From CAYRIY01 sp964424335 (GTDB lineage Bacteria > Bacillota > Limnochordia > DTU080 > RSA5), in NCBI GenBank assembly GCA_964424335.1, contig CAYRIY010000008.1, positions 1-61,577 of the forward strand: a stretch of DNA of 61,577 nt, read 5' to 3'. The translations under genes were made by a program, and so were the position numbers. The notes under the pieces were generated by a model. That model worked only from the letters and a program-made list of their open reading frames with translations, was not told the DNA's origin and did not search any database. Below are positions 1-8,839 of the stretch, one piece after another. Numbering within the stretch: the stretch's first letter is position 1; every line of letters begins with the position of its first letter.

Positions 1-1117
1 TCGCCGTGCCCGTAAGGGACGCTTCGGCGATCGATTTGACCGGCGGAAAATCGGCAGAAGTAAAGTATTCCGTGACGAGGCCGATCAAAAGACCGATGCC
101 TAGGCCCGCGGCGATCGAAAAGAAGACGCCCACGCCTTGGTCAGGAATAAGGTTGACGGAAAAGATGTACGAACCGATCAACGCGAGAGCCGCAGCGCCG
201 AAGGTGCCAAGTTTTAGCGCTTGGTGGGGCTTGTTGCGGGTGCCGAGCCGCACGAGGAACGTCGCCAACACGGATGCTACGATTCCTACTGCCGAGATCA
301 TGAGCGGCAGCCCGACGTAACCAAAGAAACCTGCGCCCTTGGAGGCCGCAATGGTCGCCCCGATCGCCATGGCTGCGATGACGGAACCCACGTACGATTC
401 AAATAGGTCCGCGCCCATCCCCGCGACGTCGCCGACGTTGTCACCGACGTTGTCGGCAATCACCGCTGGATTGCGCGGGTCATCCTCGGGGATGCCTGCC
501 TCGACTTTGCCGACCAGGTCGGCGCCTACGTCCGCGGCCTTGGTGTAGATCCCGCCCCCCACTCTGGCAAAGAGAGCGATGGAGCTCGCTCCCAGGCCAA
601 AGCCGGTAATGATGTTGAAGCTAGCCGCGTCCGCGACGTCGCCGAACAACACCACCATCACACCGATGCCCAGGAGTCCGAGACCTACGACCGCCATCCC
701 CATGACCGCACCGCCTGAGAAGGCCACCGTGAGCGCCTTCGCAGCCCCGTTGCGGGCTGCGCTGGCCGTGCGGACGTTGGACATGGTTGCGGACTTCATT
801 CCGATGAATCCTGCAAGACCCGAACAGATGGCTCCTGCCAAAAAGGCGATGGCCGTCTGGGGACGCAAGGTTTCCGAGGGAGTCGCGAGCCCAACCGCGA
901 ATATGATCGCTGAGAGCACTATCACAAAGATCGCAAGGCTCCGGTACTCGCGGCGCAAAAACGCCATTGCGCCCTCGTGAATTGCGTCTGCCAACTCGCG
1001 CATCCGCTTCGTACCCGCGTCCATGCGCCGAACGGACGCAAAGAGGTACCAAGCAAAGAGCAAGGCGACTATGCCCGCGCCGATTGCGCTTTGCGCCGAA
1101 CTCGCCATGGTGTCCAT
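1..1117 (-). CDS. hppA: Membrane-bound ion-translocating pyrophosphatase, N-terminal part (cut by window edge)
   Basis: This enzyme hydrolyses pyrophosphate in the membrane and pumps H+ or Na+. About 372 codons are visible and the reading frame runs off the window at base 1, so the C-terminal half is missing. Several hydrophobic helices are seen. The substrate-binding motif DVGADLVGKVE and the following NPAVIADNVGDNVGD block lie around residues 190-230, both diagnostic of the family. The chosen ATG has an AGGGGGA sequence 10 bases upstream; a second in-frame ATG follows three codons later. The residues that decide K+ dependence lie in the missing part. A terminator separates it from secG, and no clear promoter of its own was found. 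Confidence 0.95.
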   Translation of the reverse strand, partial: MDTMASSAQSAIGAGIVALLFAWYLFASVRRMDAGTKRMRELADAIHEGAMAFLRREYRSLAIFVIVLSAIIFAVGLATPSETLRPQTAIAFLAGAICSGLAGFIGMKSATMSNVRTASAARNGAAKALTVAFSGGAVMGMAVVGLGLLGIGVMVVLFGDVADAASFNIITGFGLGASSIALFARVGGGIYTKAADVGADLVGKVEAGIPEDDPRNPAVIADNVGDNVGDVAGMGADLFESYVGSVIAAMAIGATIAASKGAGFFGYVGLPLMISAVGIVASVLATFLVRLGTRNKPHQALKLGTFGAAALALIGSYIFSVNLIPDQGVGVFFSIAAGLGIGLLIGLVTEYFTSADFPPVKSIAEASLTGTA

Positions 1118-1153
1118 CTGAATTGTTTCCCCCTAGGCTTCTGGATCGACTCG

Positions 1154-1185
1154 AAAAAGGACAAGGCTCCCCGACCAGCTTGTCC
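1154..1185 (-). terminator. Rho-independent terminator after secG
   Basis: Read on the minus strand, a GGACAAG / CTTGTCC stem, extendable by a few inner pairs, is followed at once by five T residues. It starts 12 bases after the secG stop codon and precedes hppA, so it should end the secG transcript. Confidence 0.75.
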
Positions 1186-1197
1186 CGAGCCGCTTGA

Positions 1198-1419
1198 TTA
1201 GATGACGATCGTGAGCGCAATCGAAAGGACCATGAACAACACGGCGATCAACGTCGTCGCGCGCTCCAAGGTCCGGTCGATCCCTCGCGCCTTGTCGAAA
1301 AACATCTGCGCGCTGCCGCCGATCGATCCTAAGCCCTCGCCTTTGCTCTTTTGCAAGAGGACCACAGCGATGAGTGCAATCGAAACCAAAAGTTGAAGAA
1401 CCATGAGCGCCGTCGCCAT
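1198..1419 (-). CDS. secG: Preprotein translocase subunit SecG
   Basis: SecG is the small integral membrane subunit of the SecYEG protein-export channel. The 73-residue product has two hydrophobic segments (about residues 5-22 and 55-72) flanking the conserved region LLQKSKGEGLGSIGG, which fits the family's usual length and layout. An upstream GGGAGG supports the ATG. It follows eno in the same direction, a common Bacillota arrangement, but has its own promoter at 1458-1487 and its own terminator at 1154-1185, so it can be expressed apart from glycolysis. Confidence 0.95.
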   Translation of the reverse strand: MATALMVLQLLVSIALIAVVLLQKSKGEGLGSIGGSAQMFFDKARGIDRTLERATTLIAVLFMVLSIALTIVI

Positions 1420-1457
1420 GCGCCTTCGCCTCCCAATTGTCTAAAAAACATAAGCGT

Positions 1458-1487
1458 ATTTTAACACACGGCCCTGCGTAGTGACAA
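1458..1487 (-). promoter_or_regulatory. Sigma-A-type promoter for secG
   Basis: Minus-strand TTGTCA (-35) and TAAAAT (-10) are separated by 18 bases. Each matches the consensus at five of six positions. The -10 lies about 38 bases before the secG start codon. Confidence 0.7.
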
Positions 1488-1507
1488 CACAATCGACCGA
1501 AATGGAA

Positions 1508-1529
1508 GGAGCGCCGGCGGCGGCGCTCC
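1508..1529 (-). terminator. Hairpin after eno, likely terminator or attenuator
   Basis: A perfect 8-bp stem (GGAGCGCC / GGCGCTCC) with a 6-base loop lies 43 bases after the eno stop. Only a short T-poor tail follows on the minus strand, so termination may be partial. Confidence 0.5.
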
Positions 1530-1571
1530 CCAAACGAGTGCAAGTGCAAGTATGCCGCGCGGTAAAACGCG

Positions 1572-2855
1572 TCATACTCGCAAGTTGTAAAACGCGTTCT
1601 TTCCAAGGTACACGGCTACGTCGGCGAGCTCGGACTCGATCCGAAGGAGCTGGTTGTACTTGGCCACTCGATCGGTGCGAGACGGAGCGCCGGTCTTGAT
1701 CTGGCCGGCGTTGGTCGCGACGGCAATGTCGGCGATCGTCACGTCCTCCGTCTCCCCCGAGCGGTGCGAGATCACGGCAGTGTACCCGGCTCTTTTTGCC
1801 ATCTCGACTGCGTCGAGCGTCTCCGTGAGCGTGCCGATTTGATTTACCTTGACGAGGATGCTGTTGCCCACACTGTTTCGGATGCCGCGTTCGAGCCGAG
1901 CCGTGTTTGTGACAAAGAGGTCATCCCCCACGAGTTGCACCTTTTGGCCGAGCGCTTCCGTGAGTCGGGCCCAATCGTCCCACTCGTCTTCGCTAAGTGG
2001 GTCTTCGATCGAAATGATCGGGTAGTCGCGGGTGAGCCGCTCGTAAAACTCGATCATCTCGTCGGGGGTGCGGGTCTTTCCTTCCCCTTCGAAATGGTAT
2101 TTCCCATCCCTAAACAGCTCCGTCGAAGCGACGTCGAGCGCCAAGTAAACGTCCTCGCCCGGCTTGTACCCCGCCTTCTCGATCGCCTGCAAGATGACGT
2201 CGAGCGCCTCTTGGTTGGAGCCAAGGTCCGGCGCAAATCCGCCCTCGTCACCCACCGCCGTCGCCTTGCCGCTCTTTGCGAGCACCGACTTGAGGTTGTG
2301 GAATACCTCGGTGCCCATCCTCAGGGCTTCGGAGAACGTCGGCGCGCCGACAGGCATCACCATGAACTCTTGAATGTCGACGTTGTTGTCGGCGTGCTGA
2401 CCGCCGTTCAAGATGTTCATCATCGGAACGGGCAGGGTCTTGGCGTTGACGCCTCCGATGTACTGGTAAAGGGAGATGCCAAGCGACTCCGCCGCTGCCT
2501 TGGCGACCGCGAGCGACACTCCCAATATGGCGTTGGCGCCGAGCTTTCCTTTGTTCTCCGTCCCGTCGAGCTCGATGAGGAGCTTGTCGATCCCCGGCTG
2601 ATCGAGCGCCGACTGATCGATGAGTTCGGGGCCGATGATGTCGTTGACGTTGTCGACGGCCTTTTGGACCCCTTTTCCAAGGTAACGTGTGGCGTCTTGG
2701 TCCCTCAGTTCGACGGCCTCAAATGCTCCGGTCGAGGCGCCCGAGGGGACGGCCGCTCTCCCTAGGGATCCGTCTTCGAGCAGGACCTCGACTTCGACGG
2801 TCGGGTTGCCTCTTGAGTCGAGCACCTGCCGCCCGTGTACGTGCTGTATGTACAT
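1572..2855 (-). CDS. eno: Enolase (phosphopyruvate hydratase)
   Basis: Enolase converts 2-phosphoglycerate to phosphoenolpyruvate in the cytosol. The 427-residue length is typical. The N-terminal VLDSRGNPTVEV, the metal-site region SIEDPLSEDEWDDW and the GDDLFVTN block are all present. The ATG at 2855 gives the usual start MYIQHVHGRQVLDSRG. A TTG 18 bases upstream sits inside the GGAGG ribosome binding site and is rejected. It is the last glycolytic gene of the cggR cluster, 43 bases after gpmI, and is followed by a hairpin. Confidence 0.97.
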   Translation of the reverse strand: MYIQHVHGRQVLDSRGNPTVEVEVLLEDGSLGRAAVPSGASTGAFEAVELRDQDATRYLGKGVQKAVDNVNDIIGPELIDQSALDQPGIDKLLIELDGTENKGKLGANAILGVSLAVAKAAAESLGISLYQYIGGVNAKTLPVPMMNILNGGQHADNNVDIQEFMVMPVGAPTFSEALRMGTEVFHNLKSVLAKSGKATAVGDEGGFAPDLGSNQEALDVILQAIEKAGYKPGEDVYLALDVASTELFRDGKYHFEGEGKTRTPDEMIEFYERLTRDYPIISIEDPLSEDEWDDWARLTEALGQKVQLVGDDLFVTNTARLERGIRNSVGNSILVKVNQIGTLTETLDAVEMAKRAGYTAVISHRSGETEDVTIADIAVATNAGQIKTGAPSRTDRVAKYNQLLRIESELADVAVYLGKNAFYNLRV

Positions 2856-2898
2856 TGCAGATCGATCCTCCAATCAATCAATTCTCTAACGCGATCGG

Positions 2899-4434
2899 TC
2901 AGCGCACAAACAAGGTTGCGCCGTCCATTTCGTCTGGCTTGTCTAATCCAAGGATGTCGAGTATGGTCGGCGCAAGGTCGGCCAGCCGACCATCGCGAAG
3001 CTTTACGATCTTTTGATCACCTACGTAGATGCACGGCACCTGGTGGAGCGTATGGTAGGTGTGGGGGCCGCCAGTCTCGTAGTCGATCATCTGATCGGCG
3101 TTGCCGTGATCGGCCGTCACGATTGCTTCGCCGCCCGCTGCCCGCACCGCCTCGAGGACGCGCCCCACGCATGTATCCACGGTCTCAACCGCCTTGACGG
3201 CGGCTTCAAACACGCCCGTATGCCCGACCATGTCGCAGTTCGCGAAGTTGAGCACGAGGAGTTGGTACGCCCCCGTTCCAAGCTCGCGAATCGCCGTCTC
3301 GGTTACTTCAAAGGCGCTCATCTCAGGCCTCAGATCGTACGTGGCGACCTTTGGAGAAGGGATCAGCCGCTGCTCTTCCCCTGGGAACGGTTCATCCCGG
3401 CCGCCGTTGAAAAAGTAGGTGACGTGCGCGTACTTCTCCGTCTCGGCAATGCGCAGTTGCCTCATTCCAGCGGCAGCGACGACTTCGCCGAGCAAATTGC
3501 TCATGTTCTGCGGAAGAAACGCGTACGGAACGTCGAACGCCTGGTCGATCTGGGTCATCGAGGTGAAAGAGACGTTCGGCGGCGCATCGCCTCGATCAAA
3601 CCCGTCGAAGTCGGGAAAGATGAGAGCCCGCGTGAGCTGGCGCGCCCGATCCGTACGGAAGTTCGCGAAAATGACACTGTCTCCGTCTTGGATTTGAGCG
3701 ATCGGGCGACCTTGTTCCACGATGACGGTCGGGGTGATGAACTCGTCGGTTTCGCCCCGTTCGTAGGCTGCTTCGATCGCTTCCAGAGCGCTCGAAGCCG
3801 TCAACCCGGCCCCGCGCACGACCGCGTCGTACGCTTTTTTCGTCCTCTCCCAGCGCTGATCGCGGTCCATCGCAAAGTACCTTCCGCTCACGCTCGCGAT
3901 TTGTACGTCCGCCGGAAGGAGCGCCAAGAGCTCTTGAAACTGATCGCGCGCACTCATCGGCGGCACGTCCCGCCCGTCGGTGAACGCGTGCAGGTACACG
4001 TCCTTGACGCCGCGATCTTTGGCAAGCTTGGTCACGGCGGCGACGATGCGCGAGTGGCCGTGAACGCCTCCCGGCGACGTGATGCCGAGCACGTGCAGCG
4101 CTTTGCCTCGCTTCGCAGCGTCATCGGCGGCCTTTGTCAACACGGGGTTGGCGAAAAAGCTCCCGTCGTCGATCGCATCGAGGATGCGAAGCACGTATTG
4201 CTTTACGATGCGCCCCGCCCCGATGTTCAAGTGACCCACATTGGAGTCGCCCATCTGGCCGTCCATGAGGCCGACGTCCCGCCCGCTCGCCGCCAACTTG
4301 CTCCACGGGCGCGACGCCATCAGTGCGTCGAGGACGGGCGTCTTGGCCGCGTGGACAGCGTTCCCTTCCGCAGACGGATTGAGACCTAGGCCGTCCATGA
4401 TGATCAATGCCGCCAACTTTGGGCTTTCGGCCAA
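2899..4434 (-). CDS. gpmI: 2,3-bisphosphoglycerate-independent phosphoglycerate mutase
   Basis: This metal-dependent (usually Mn2+) enzyme of the alkaline phosphatase superfamily interconverts 3- and 2-phosphoglycerate. It is about 511 residues long. The N-terminal IIMDGLGLN and the catalytic-serine segment GDSNVGHLNIGAGRIV are clear, and TADHGNADQM near the C-terminus carries metal ligands. The start is uncertain. AAGGGGTGA lies five bases before a TTG at 4434, which I chose. The GTG at 4443 lies inside that ribosome binding site and would add three residues. It sits between tpiA and eno. Confidence 0.95.
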   Translation of the reverse strand: MAESPKLAALIIMDGLGLNPSAEGNAVHAAKTPVLDALMASRPWSKLAASGRDVGLMDGQMGDSNVGHLNIGAGRIVKQYVLRILDAIDDGSFFANPVLTKAADDAAKRGKALHVLGITSPGGVHGHSRIVAAVTKLAKDRGVKDVYLHAFTDGRDVPPMSARDQFQELLALLPADVQIASVSGRYFAMDRDQRWERTKKAYDAVVRGAGLTASSALEAIEAAYERGETDEFITPTVIVEQGRPIAQIQDGDSVIFANFRTDRARQLTRALIFPDFDGFDRGDAPPNVSFTSMTQIDQAFDVPYAFLPQNMSNLLGEVVAAAGMRQLRIAETEKYAHVTYFFNGGRDEPFPGEEQRLIPSPKVATYDLRPEMSAFEVTETAIRELGTGAYQLLVLNFANCDMVGHTGVFEAAVKAVETVDTCVGRVLEAVRAAGGEAIVTADHGNADQMIDYETGGPHTYHTLHQVPCIYVGDQKIVKLRDGRLADLAPTILDILGLDKPDEMDGATLFVR

Positions 4435-4446
4435 TCGACTCACCCC

Positions 4447-5205
4447 TTAAAAGCGCACAATTTCCGCAAATGACGAAGCGTCGAGGCTAGCGCCGCCTAC
4501 GAGAGCTCCGTCGATGTCGCTCTCGCGCATGAACGCGCCGATATTGTCGGGTTTGACGCTTCCGCCGTACTGGATGCGCACGTCTTGGGCGAGTTCCTGG
4601 CCGATCGCGTCTGCAAGTGTTTGGCGAACCAGCTTCGCGACCCGATTGGCCTCGTCGCTCGTTGCCGTCTCGCCCGTTCCGATCGCCCAAATCGGTTCGT
4701 AGGCGATCACGAGTCGAGAGGGATTTTCGAGCGTCAGACCGTCTGCGATCGCTTTGACTTCCCGCACGATCACGTCCTCAGTCATCCCTGCCCGACGTTC
4801 CTCGATCGTCTCGCCGACGCATGCGATTGCGCTCATCCCTTTGGCAAGCACGGCGTCCAGTTTCTTTCGGACGTCCCCGTCGGATTCGCCAAACATCTGC
4901 CTGCGCTCGGAATGCCCTAGGATCACATATTGACAGGACAAGTCTTTCAACATGGCCGGGGAGACCTCGCCGGTGTAAGCGCCTTCATCCTCCCAATGGA
5001 CATTTTGCGCCCCGAGCTGGATCCCCGTCCCTTTGAGCACCTCACCGACCGACTGCAGCGCAGTGAATGGCGGGCAGACCACGATCTCGACGGTTCTCAC
5101 GTCATCCGCGACGAGCACCTTCAACTGCTTGGCAAGGCGCACGGCTTCGCCGACCGTCTTGTGCATCTTCCAATTTCCTGCAATGATGGGCTTTCGCAAA
5201 ACCAA
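4447..5205 (-). CDS. tpiA: Triose-phosphate isomerase
   Basis: This TIM-barrel enzyme interconverts dihydroxyacetone phosphate and glyceraldehyde 3-phosphate. The 252-residue length is normal. The N-terminal AGNWKMHKT carries the catalytic Lys, LGHSERRQ the catalytic His, and AYEPIWAIGTG the catalytic Glu. I chose the TTG at 5205 because AGGGGG lies six bases upstream and the protein then begins as the family usually does. A longer reading frame to 5280 would add a non-conserved N-terminus. It lies between pgk and gpmI in the glycolytic cluster. Confidence 0.96.
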   Translation of the reverse strand: MVLRKPIIAGNWKMHKTVGEAVRLAKQLKVLVADDVRTVEIVVCPPFTALQSVGEVLKGTGIQLGAQNVHWEDEGAYTGEVSPAMLKDLSCQYVILGHSERRQMFGESDGDVRKKLDAVLAKGMSAIACVGETIEERRAGMTEDVIVREVKAIADGLTLENPSRLVIAYEPIWAIGTGETATSDEANRVAKLVRQTLADAIGQELAQDVRIQYGGSVKPDNIGAFMRESDIDGALVGGASLDASSFAEIVRF

Positions 5206-5286
5206 AGACAGCCCCCTTCTATACCGAAACTTTGGCGCGCGGCTCTTTTCTTGCGCGGCCTGTGCGTTCGTCTCCGGCAAGACGCG

Positions 5287-6471
5287 CTACCGATCGAGCA
5301 GCGCCACAACGCCCGGAAGCGCCTTGCCCTCGAGAAACTCGAGGCTCGCGCCGCCGCCCGTCGAAATGTGCGTCATCTTGTCGGCGAGGCCCGCCTGCTG
5401 CACGGCCGCCGCCGAGTCGCCGCCCCCGATGATGGTGAGCGCGCCTGATTCGGCCATGGCGGCCGCGACCGCGTTGGTTCCCGCAGCGAAGGCCGGCATC
5501 TCAAACACGCCCATCGGACCGTTCCAGACGACCGTCTTCGCCGAGCGCACGATGTCCGCGATGCGGTCTCGCGTCTTTGGACCGATGTCCATGCCTTCCC
5601 AATCGGCCGGAATCTTGTCCGCATCGACGATTTGCGTTGCTGCGTCCGGTCGGAAGTCGTCGGCGACCACCACATCCACCGGGATGACGATCTTATCGCC
5701 CGCAGATTGGAGCAGCTCGGCCGCGAGCCCGACATGCCCTTCATCGAGCAGGGATTTGCCGATCTCATACCCTTTCGCCTTGAGAAAGGTGTACCCCATG
5801 CCGCCGCCGATGACGAGCGTGTCCACCTTCGGGATGAGATTTTGAATGACGCCGATCTTGTCTTTGACTTTGGCCCCTCCGAGGATGGCCACAAAAGGCC
5901 GCTCGGGGGCTTCGAGCGCGCCGCCCAAAAACTCGAGCTCGCGGGCGAGCAGCAGACCGGCCACCGCAGGCAGGTGTCGCGCAACGCCCTCCGTGCTCGC
6001 GTGGGCCCGGTGGGCGGCCCCAAACGCGTCGTTCACGTACACCTCCCCGAGCTCTGCAAGGGCCTTTGCAAAGTCTGGATCATTTGCCTCCTCGCGAGGA
6101 TCAAAACGCACGTTTTCGAGGAGGAGCGCCTCGCCGGGCGCGAGCGAACAGGCAGCGCTGCGTGCCTCTTCGCCGACGCACACGTCGATCTTCTTCACTT
6201 CGCGTCCAAGCAATGCACTGAGCCGCTTTGCGACGACATCGAGCCTGAGCGACTCGTCCACGCCTTTTGGCCTGCCCAAGTGGGACATCAAGACGACGGC
6301 CGCACCTTGTTCCAAGAGGTAGTTCAGCGTCTCGAGCGAGGCCGTGATGCGCGTGTCGTCCGTGATCTCGCCGTCATCGATCGGCACATTGTAGTCGACG
6401 CGGCAAAGGACCCGCTTATTCGCGACGTCGATGTCCCGCACGGTCTTTTTGTTGATCATTCCCTGTCCCAC
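5287..6471 (-). CDS. pgk: Phosphoglycerate kinase
   Basis: This monomeric kinase transfers phosphate from 1,3-bisphosphoglycerate to ADP. It is 394 residues long, the usual size. The N-terminal domain has RVDYNVPI and LMSHLGRPKG (substrate-binding region). The C-terminal domain has the nucleotide-site segments VWNGPMGVFE and IGGGDSAAAV. The GTG start at 6471 has GGAGG seven bases upstream. An ATG four codons later has only a weak site. It lies 25 bases after gap in the cggR operon. Confidence 0.97.
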   Translation of the reverse strand: MGQGMINKKTVRDIDVANKRVLCRVDYNVPIDDGEITDDTRITASLETLNYLLEQGAAVVLMSHLGRPKGVDESLRLDVVAKRLSALLGREVKKIDVCVGEEARSAACSLAPGEALLLENVRFDPREEANDPDFAKALAELGEVYVNDAFGAAHRAHASTEGVARHLPAVAGLLLARELEFLGGALEAPERPFVAILGGAKVKDKIGVIQNLIPKVDTLVIGGGMGYTFLKAKGYEIGKSLLDEGHVGLAAELLQSAGDKIVIPVDVVVADDFRPDAATQIVDADKIPADWEGMDIGPKTRDRIADIVRSAKTVVWNGPMGVFEMPAFAAGTNAVAAAMAESGALTIIGGGDSAAAVQQAGLADKMTHISTGGGASLEFLEGKALPGVVALLDR

Positions 6472-6496
6472 GCTTTCGCCTCCATCGCTCTTGGAC

Positions 6497-7501
6497 TCAA
6501 GCCCGGCCGGCGATGTATCGAACGAGGTCTCCGACGCGGCACGAGTAACCCCACTCGTTATCGTACCAGGAGATCACCTTGACGAAATTGCCGTCCATGA
6601 CGGTCGTCATCGAGGCATCGACAATCGACGAATGGGGATCTCCAAGGAAGTCTTGGGAGACCACAGGCTCCTCCGTGTATGCGAGGATTCCCTTCAAGGG
6701 GCCCTCCGCGGCCTCCCGCAAGGTGGCGTTCAGCGCCTCGGCGGTCGTCGTCTCATTCAACTCGGCTACGAGGTCGACTACGGAGACGTCGGGCGTCGGC
6801 ACCCGCATGGAGTATCCGTCCAGCTTACCCTGGAGCTCGGGCAAGACGAGTCCGACGGCTACGGCGGCGCCCGTGGTGGTTGGAATGATGTTCATCGCGG
6901 CCGCCCTTGCCCTGCGCAGGTCTTTGTGGGGAAGGTCAAGGACCTTTTGGTCGTTGGTGTACGAGTGAACGGTCGTCATGAGCCCCCGCTTGATGCCGTA
7001 GCGCTCGTGGATCACTTTAGCCACCGGGGCGAGGCAGTTGGTCGTGCAGCTCGCATTCGAGATCACGTGGTGCTTTGCCGGATCGTACTTTTCATGGTTG
7101 ACGCCCATGACGACGGTGATGTCTTCGTTTTTGGCCGGGGCGCTGATGATCACTTTCTTTGCGCCTGCTTCGATATGGGCCGCGGCTTTGTCGCCTTGTG
7201 TGAAGAAACCGGTCGACTCGATGACATAGTCGACGCCCAAATCGCCCCACGGCAAGTCGCCCGGATTTCGCTCAGCGAGCACCTTGACCTCCTTGCCGTC
7301 GACGACGATCGCGTCGTCCTTGGCCTGGACGTCATGGGGAAACCGCCCATGCACGGAATCGTACTTCAAGAGGTGAGCAAGCGTCGCTGCATCGGTTAGG
7401 TCATTGATCGCGACAAAGTCGATGTCACCTGCCGCAAACGCCGAACGAAACACGTTTCGGCCGATCCTGCCGAACCCGTTGATTCCAACTCGAATTCCCA
7501 T
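6497..7501 (-). CDS. gap: Glyceraldehyde-3-phosphate dehydrogenase, type I
   Basis: The enzyme oxidises glyceraldehyde 3-phosphate to 1,3-bisphosphoglycerate. It is 334 residues long. The Rossmann motif GINGFGRIGRN starts the protein, the catalytic Cys is in SNASCTTNCLAP, and the catalytic His is in TTVHSYTNDQ. An Asp follows the second beta strand (AINDLTD), which predicts NAD+ and thus the glycolytic form. GGAGGAG precedes the ATG. It is directly downstream of its likely repressor gene cggR. No second gap paralogue is seen here. Confidence 0.97.
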   Translation of the reverse strand: MGIRVGINGFGRIGRNVFRSAFAAGDIDFVAINDLTDAATLAHLLKYDSVHGRFPHDVQAKDDAIVVDGKEVKVLAERNPGDLPWGDLGVDYVIESTGFFTQGDKAAAHIEAGAKKVIISAPAKNEDITVVMGVNHEKYDPAKHHVISNASCTTNCLAPVAKVIHERYGIKRGLMTTVHSYTNDQKVLDLPHKDLRRARAAAMNIIPTTTGAAVAVGLVLPELQGKLDGYSMRVPTPDVSVVDLVAELNETTTAEALNATLREAAEGPLKGILAYTEEPVVSQDFLGDPHSSIVDASMTTVMDGNFVKVISWYDNEWGYSCRVGDLVRYIAGRA

Positions 7502-7593
7502 GTTTATGCTCCTCCTTTGTGGTGATCATCCAGTTTTGCATGCATCCAACTTGCGGCCCAACAAGGGGGGCCTGCAAGAAAGGCGCCTTCCGA

Positions 7594-8622
7594 TTAGTGG
7601 CGCTCGAGCCGCCGCAACATCTCGAGGGCTGCGCCTTCATCCGTGATGTACACGTCCTGATTTTGTGTGGACAACACGGCCAGGGCGGCTTCCGCTTTCG
7701 AACGCCCGCCGCCGACCGCCACCACCAACTCGACGCTCTCGAGATCCTCGAACCGCAGGCCGACGCTGCTCGTGGTAAAGACGATTCGACCGGCCCGGTC
7801 GAAGTAATAACCGAATGCCTCGCCGACCGCCTTCCGCTCGTTTAAGAGCTCGACGTACTCGGGCGCAAGCCCCCGCCGCCTCGCCATCTCCTCTGCGGTG
7901 CCGATCCCGTGCAGCACGACTCGGGCAGAACGAATCAGCTCGATCAACTCTTTGATCTTCGGCTCCATCGATATCGTGCTCATCGCCTCTTCGCCCAAGT
8001 CGTCAGGCACGTGGAGCAGGCGGTAGGTGCCGCCCAAGCGATCAGCGATCGCCGCGGCAACGGCATTCGCCTGTAACTCGACTTCCTCCCCGAGACCGCC
8101 CCTCGCCGGCACTACGACGATATCCTTGGGCAGCGACGCACTCGGCAGGCTCAGTGCCACTTCGGCAAGGGTCGAACCACCGGTAACCGCGACGACGTCG
8201 TTCGCCTTGAGGGCATTTTTCAAAAACTCCGCCGTCTTGTGGGCGATCTCCTTTTTCACCGTCTCATCGGTGTCAGAGTCCCCGGGAACGACCATGACCT
8301 GCTTGAGGTTAAGCCTCGTGGCGAGTTCACGCTCGATTTCGGTGAGTCCGTGGAGCTCCCGGATGATCTCCTTGAGATCTTCCAAGACCTGCTCGCCGGT
8401 TGACGAAATCGACATTCCGGCCGCATCGGACATGAGGAGTCCGGCGTCGCGCAAAAAGTCGATCTCCTTGCGCACCATGCGCTCAGGCCACCCGAGTTGC
8501 CCCGCCAAGGCCCGCCGTCCGATCGGTTGCGCAAACACCACGCTTTGCAGCACCGAGTGCCGACGCTCGACTAGGTCTTTGATCTCAGGCGCCAACTTTC
8601 TCAAAACCGAAAGCTGCTTCAT
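7594..8622 (-). CDS. cggR: Central glycolytic genes repressor, SorC/DeoR family
   Basis: CggR represses the gap operon and is released by fructose-1,6-bisphosphate in Bacillus. The 342-residue product has an N-terminal winged-helix region (about residues 30-90, IGRRALAGQLGWPERMVRKEIDFL split by family-typical spacing) and a C-terminal SorC-type sugar-phosphate domain with VVAVTGGSTLAEVA and VVPARGGLGEEVE. I chose the ATG at 8622, seven bases after GGAGG. The frame continues nine codons upstream without a ribosome binding site. It is the first gene of the glycolytic operon and probably controls itself through the repeat at 8688-8726. Confidence 0.93.
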   Translation of the reverse strand: MKQLSVLRKLAPEIKDLVERRHSVLQSVVFAQPIGRRALAGQLGWPERMVRKEIDFLRDAGLLMSDAAGMSISSTGEQVLEDLKEIIRELHGLTEIERELATRLNLKQVMVVPGDSDTDETVKKEIAHKTAEFLKNALKANDVVAVTGGSTLAEVALSLPSASLPKDIVVVPARGGLGEEVELQANAVAAAIADRLGGTYRLLHVPDDLGEEAMSTISMEPKIKELIELIRSARVVLHGIGTAEEMARRRGLAPEYVELLNERKAVGEAFGYYFDRAGRIVFTTSSVGLRFEDLESVELVVAVGGGRSKAEAALAVLSTQNQDVYITDEGAALEMLRRLERH

Positions 8623-8687
8623 GCCAGAACCTCCAACAAGAGCGCCCACCTGAAACGTTCATCTCCGATCGTGACGCGTTCCGTCGG

Positions 8688-8726
8688 CGGGATCGTATCG
8701 GTCCCACCCATACGTATTGGTGTCCC
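8688..8726 (-). promoter_or_regulatory. Possible CggR operator
   Basis: Two minus-strand GGGAC direct repeats begin 21 bases apart (8726-8722 and 8705-8701), and a TCCC follows the second one. The Bacillus subtilis CggR operator is built from two CGGGAC-containing units with a similar period of about two helical turns. The site lies in the cggR leader, 66-104 bases before its start. I could not assign the promoter; a T7 run at 8736-8742 precedes the site. Confidence 0.45.
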
Positions 8727-8839
8727 TCTGTGATCAAAAAAATAGAGCCAGCGCGGGCGGCGACTTCGGGCAATGGATTCTACCCACTATTTTCATATTC
8801 CTTCTTCGATGCGGCTGACCACATAAGAGCCACGTCGCA

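Noticed and set aside
1764..2765. Plus-strand open frame of 333 codons
   Set aside because: Antisense shadow of eno with no protein similarity that I can recognise.
3013..4389. Long open frame of 458 codons on the plus strand
   Set aside because: It is antisense to gpmI, whose protein is clearly conserved; GC-rich codon use leaves opposite frames open. No ribosome binding site or recognisable protein.
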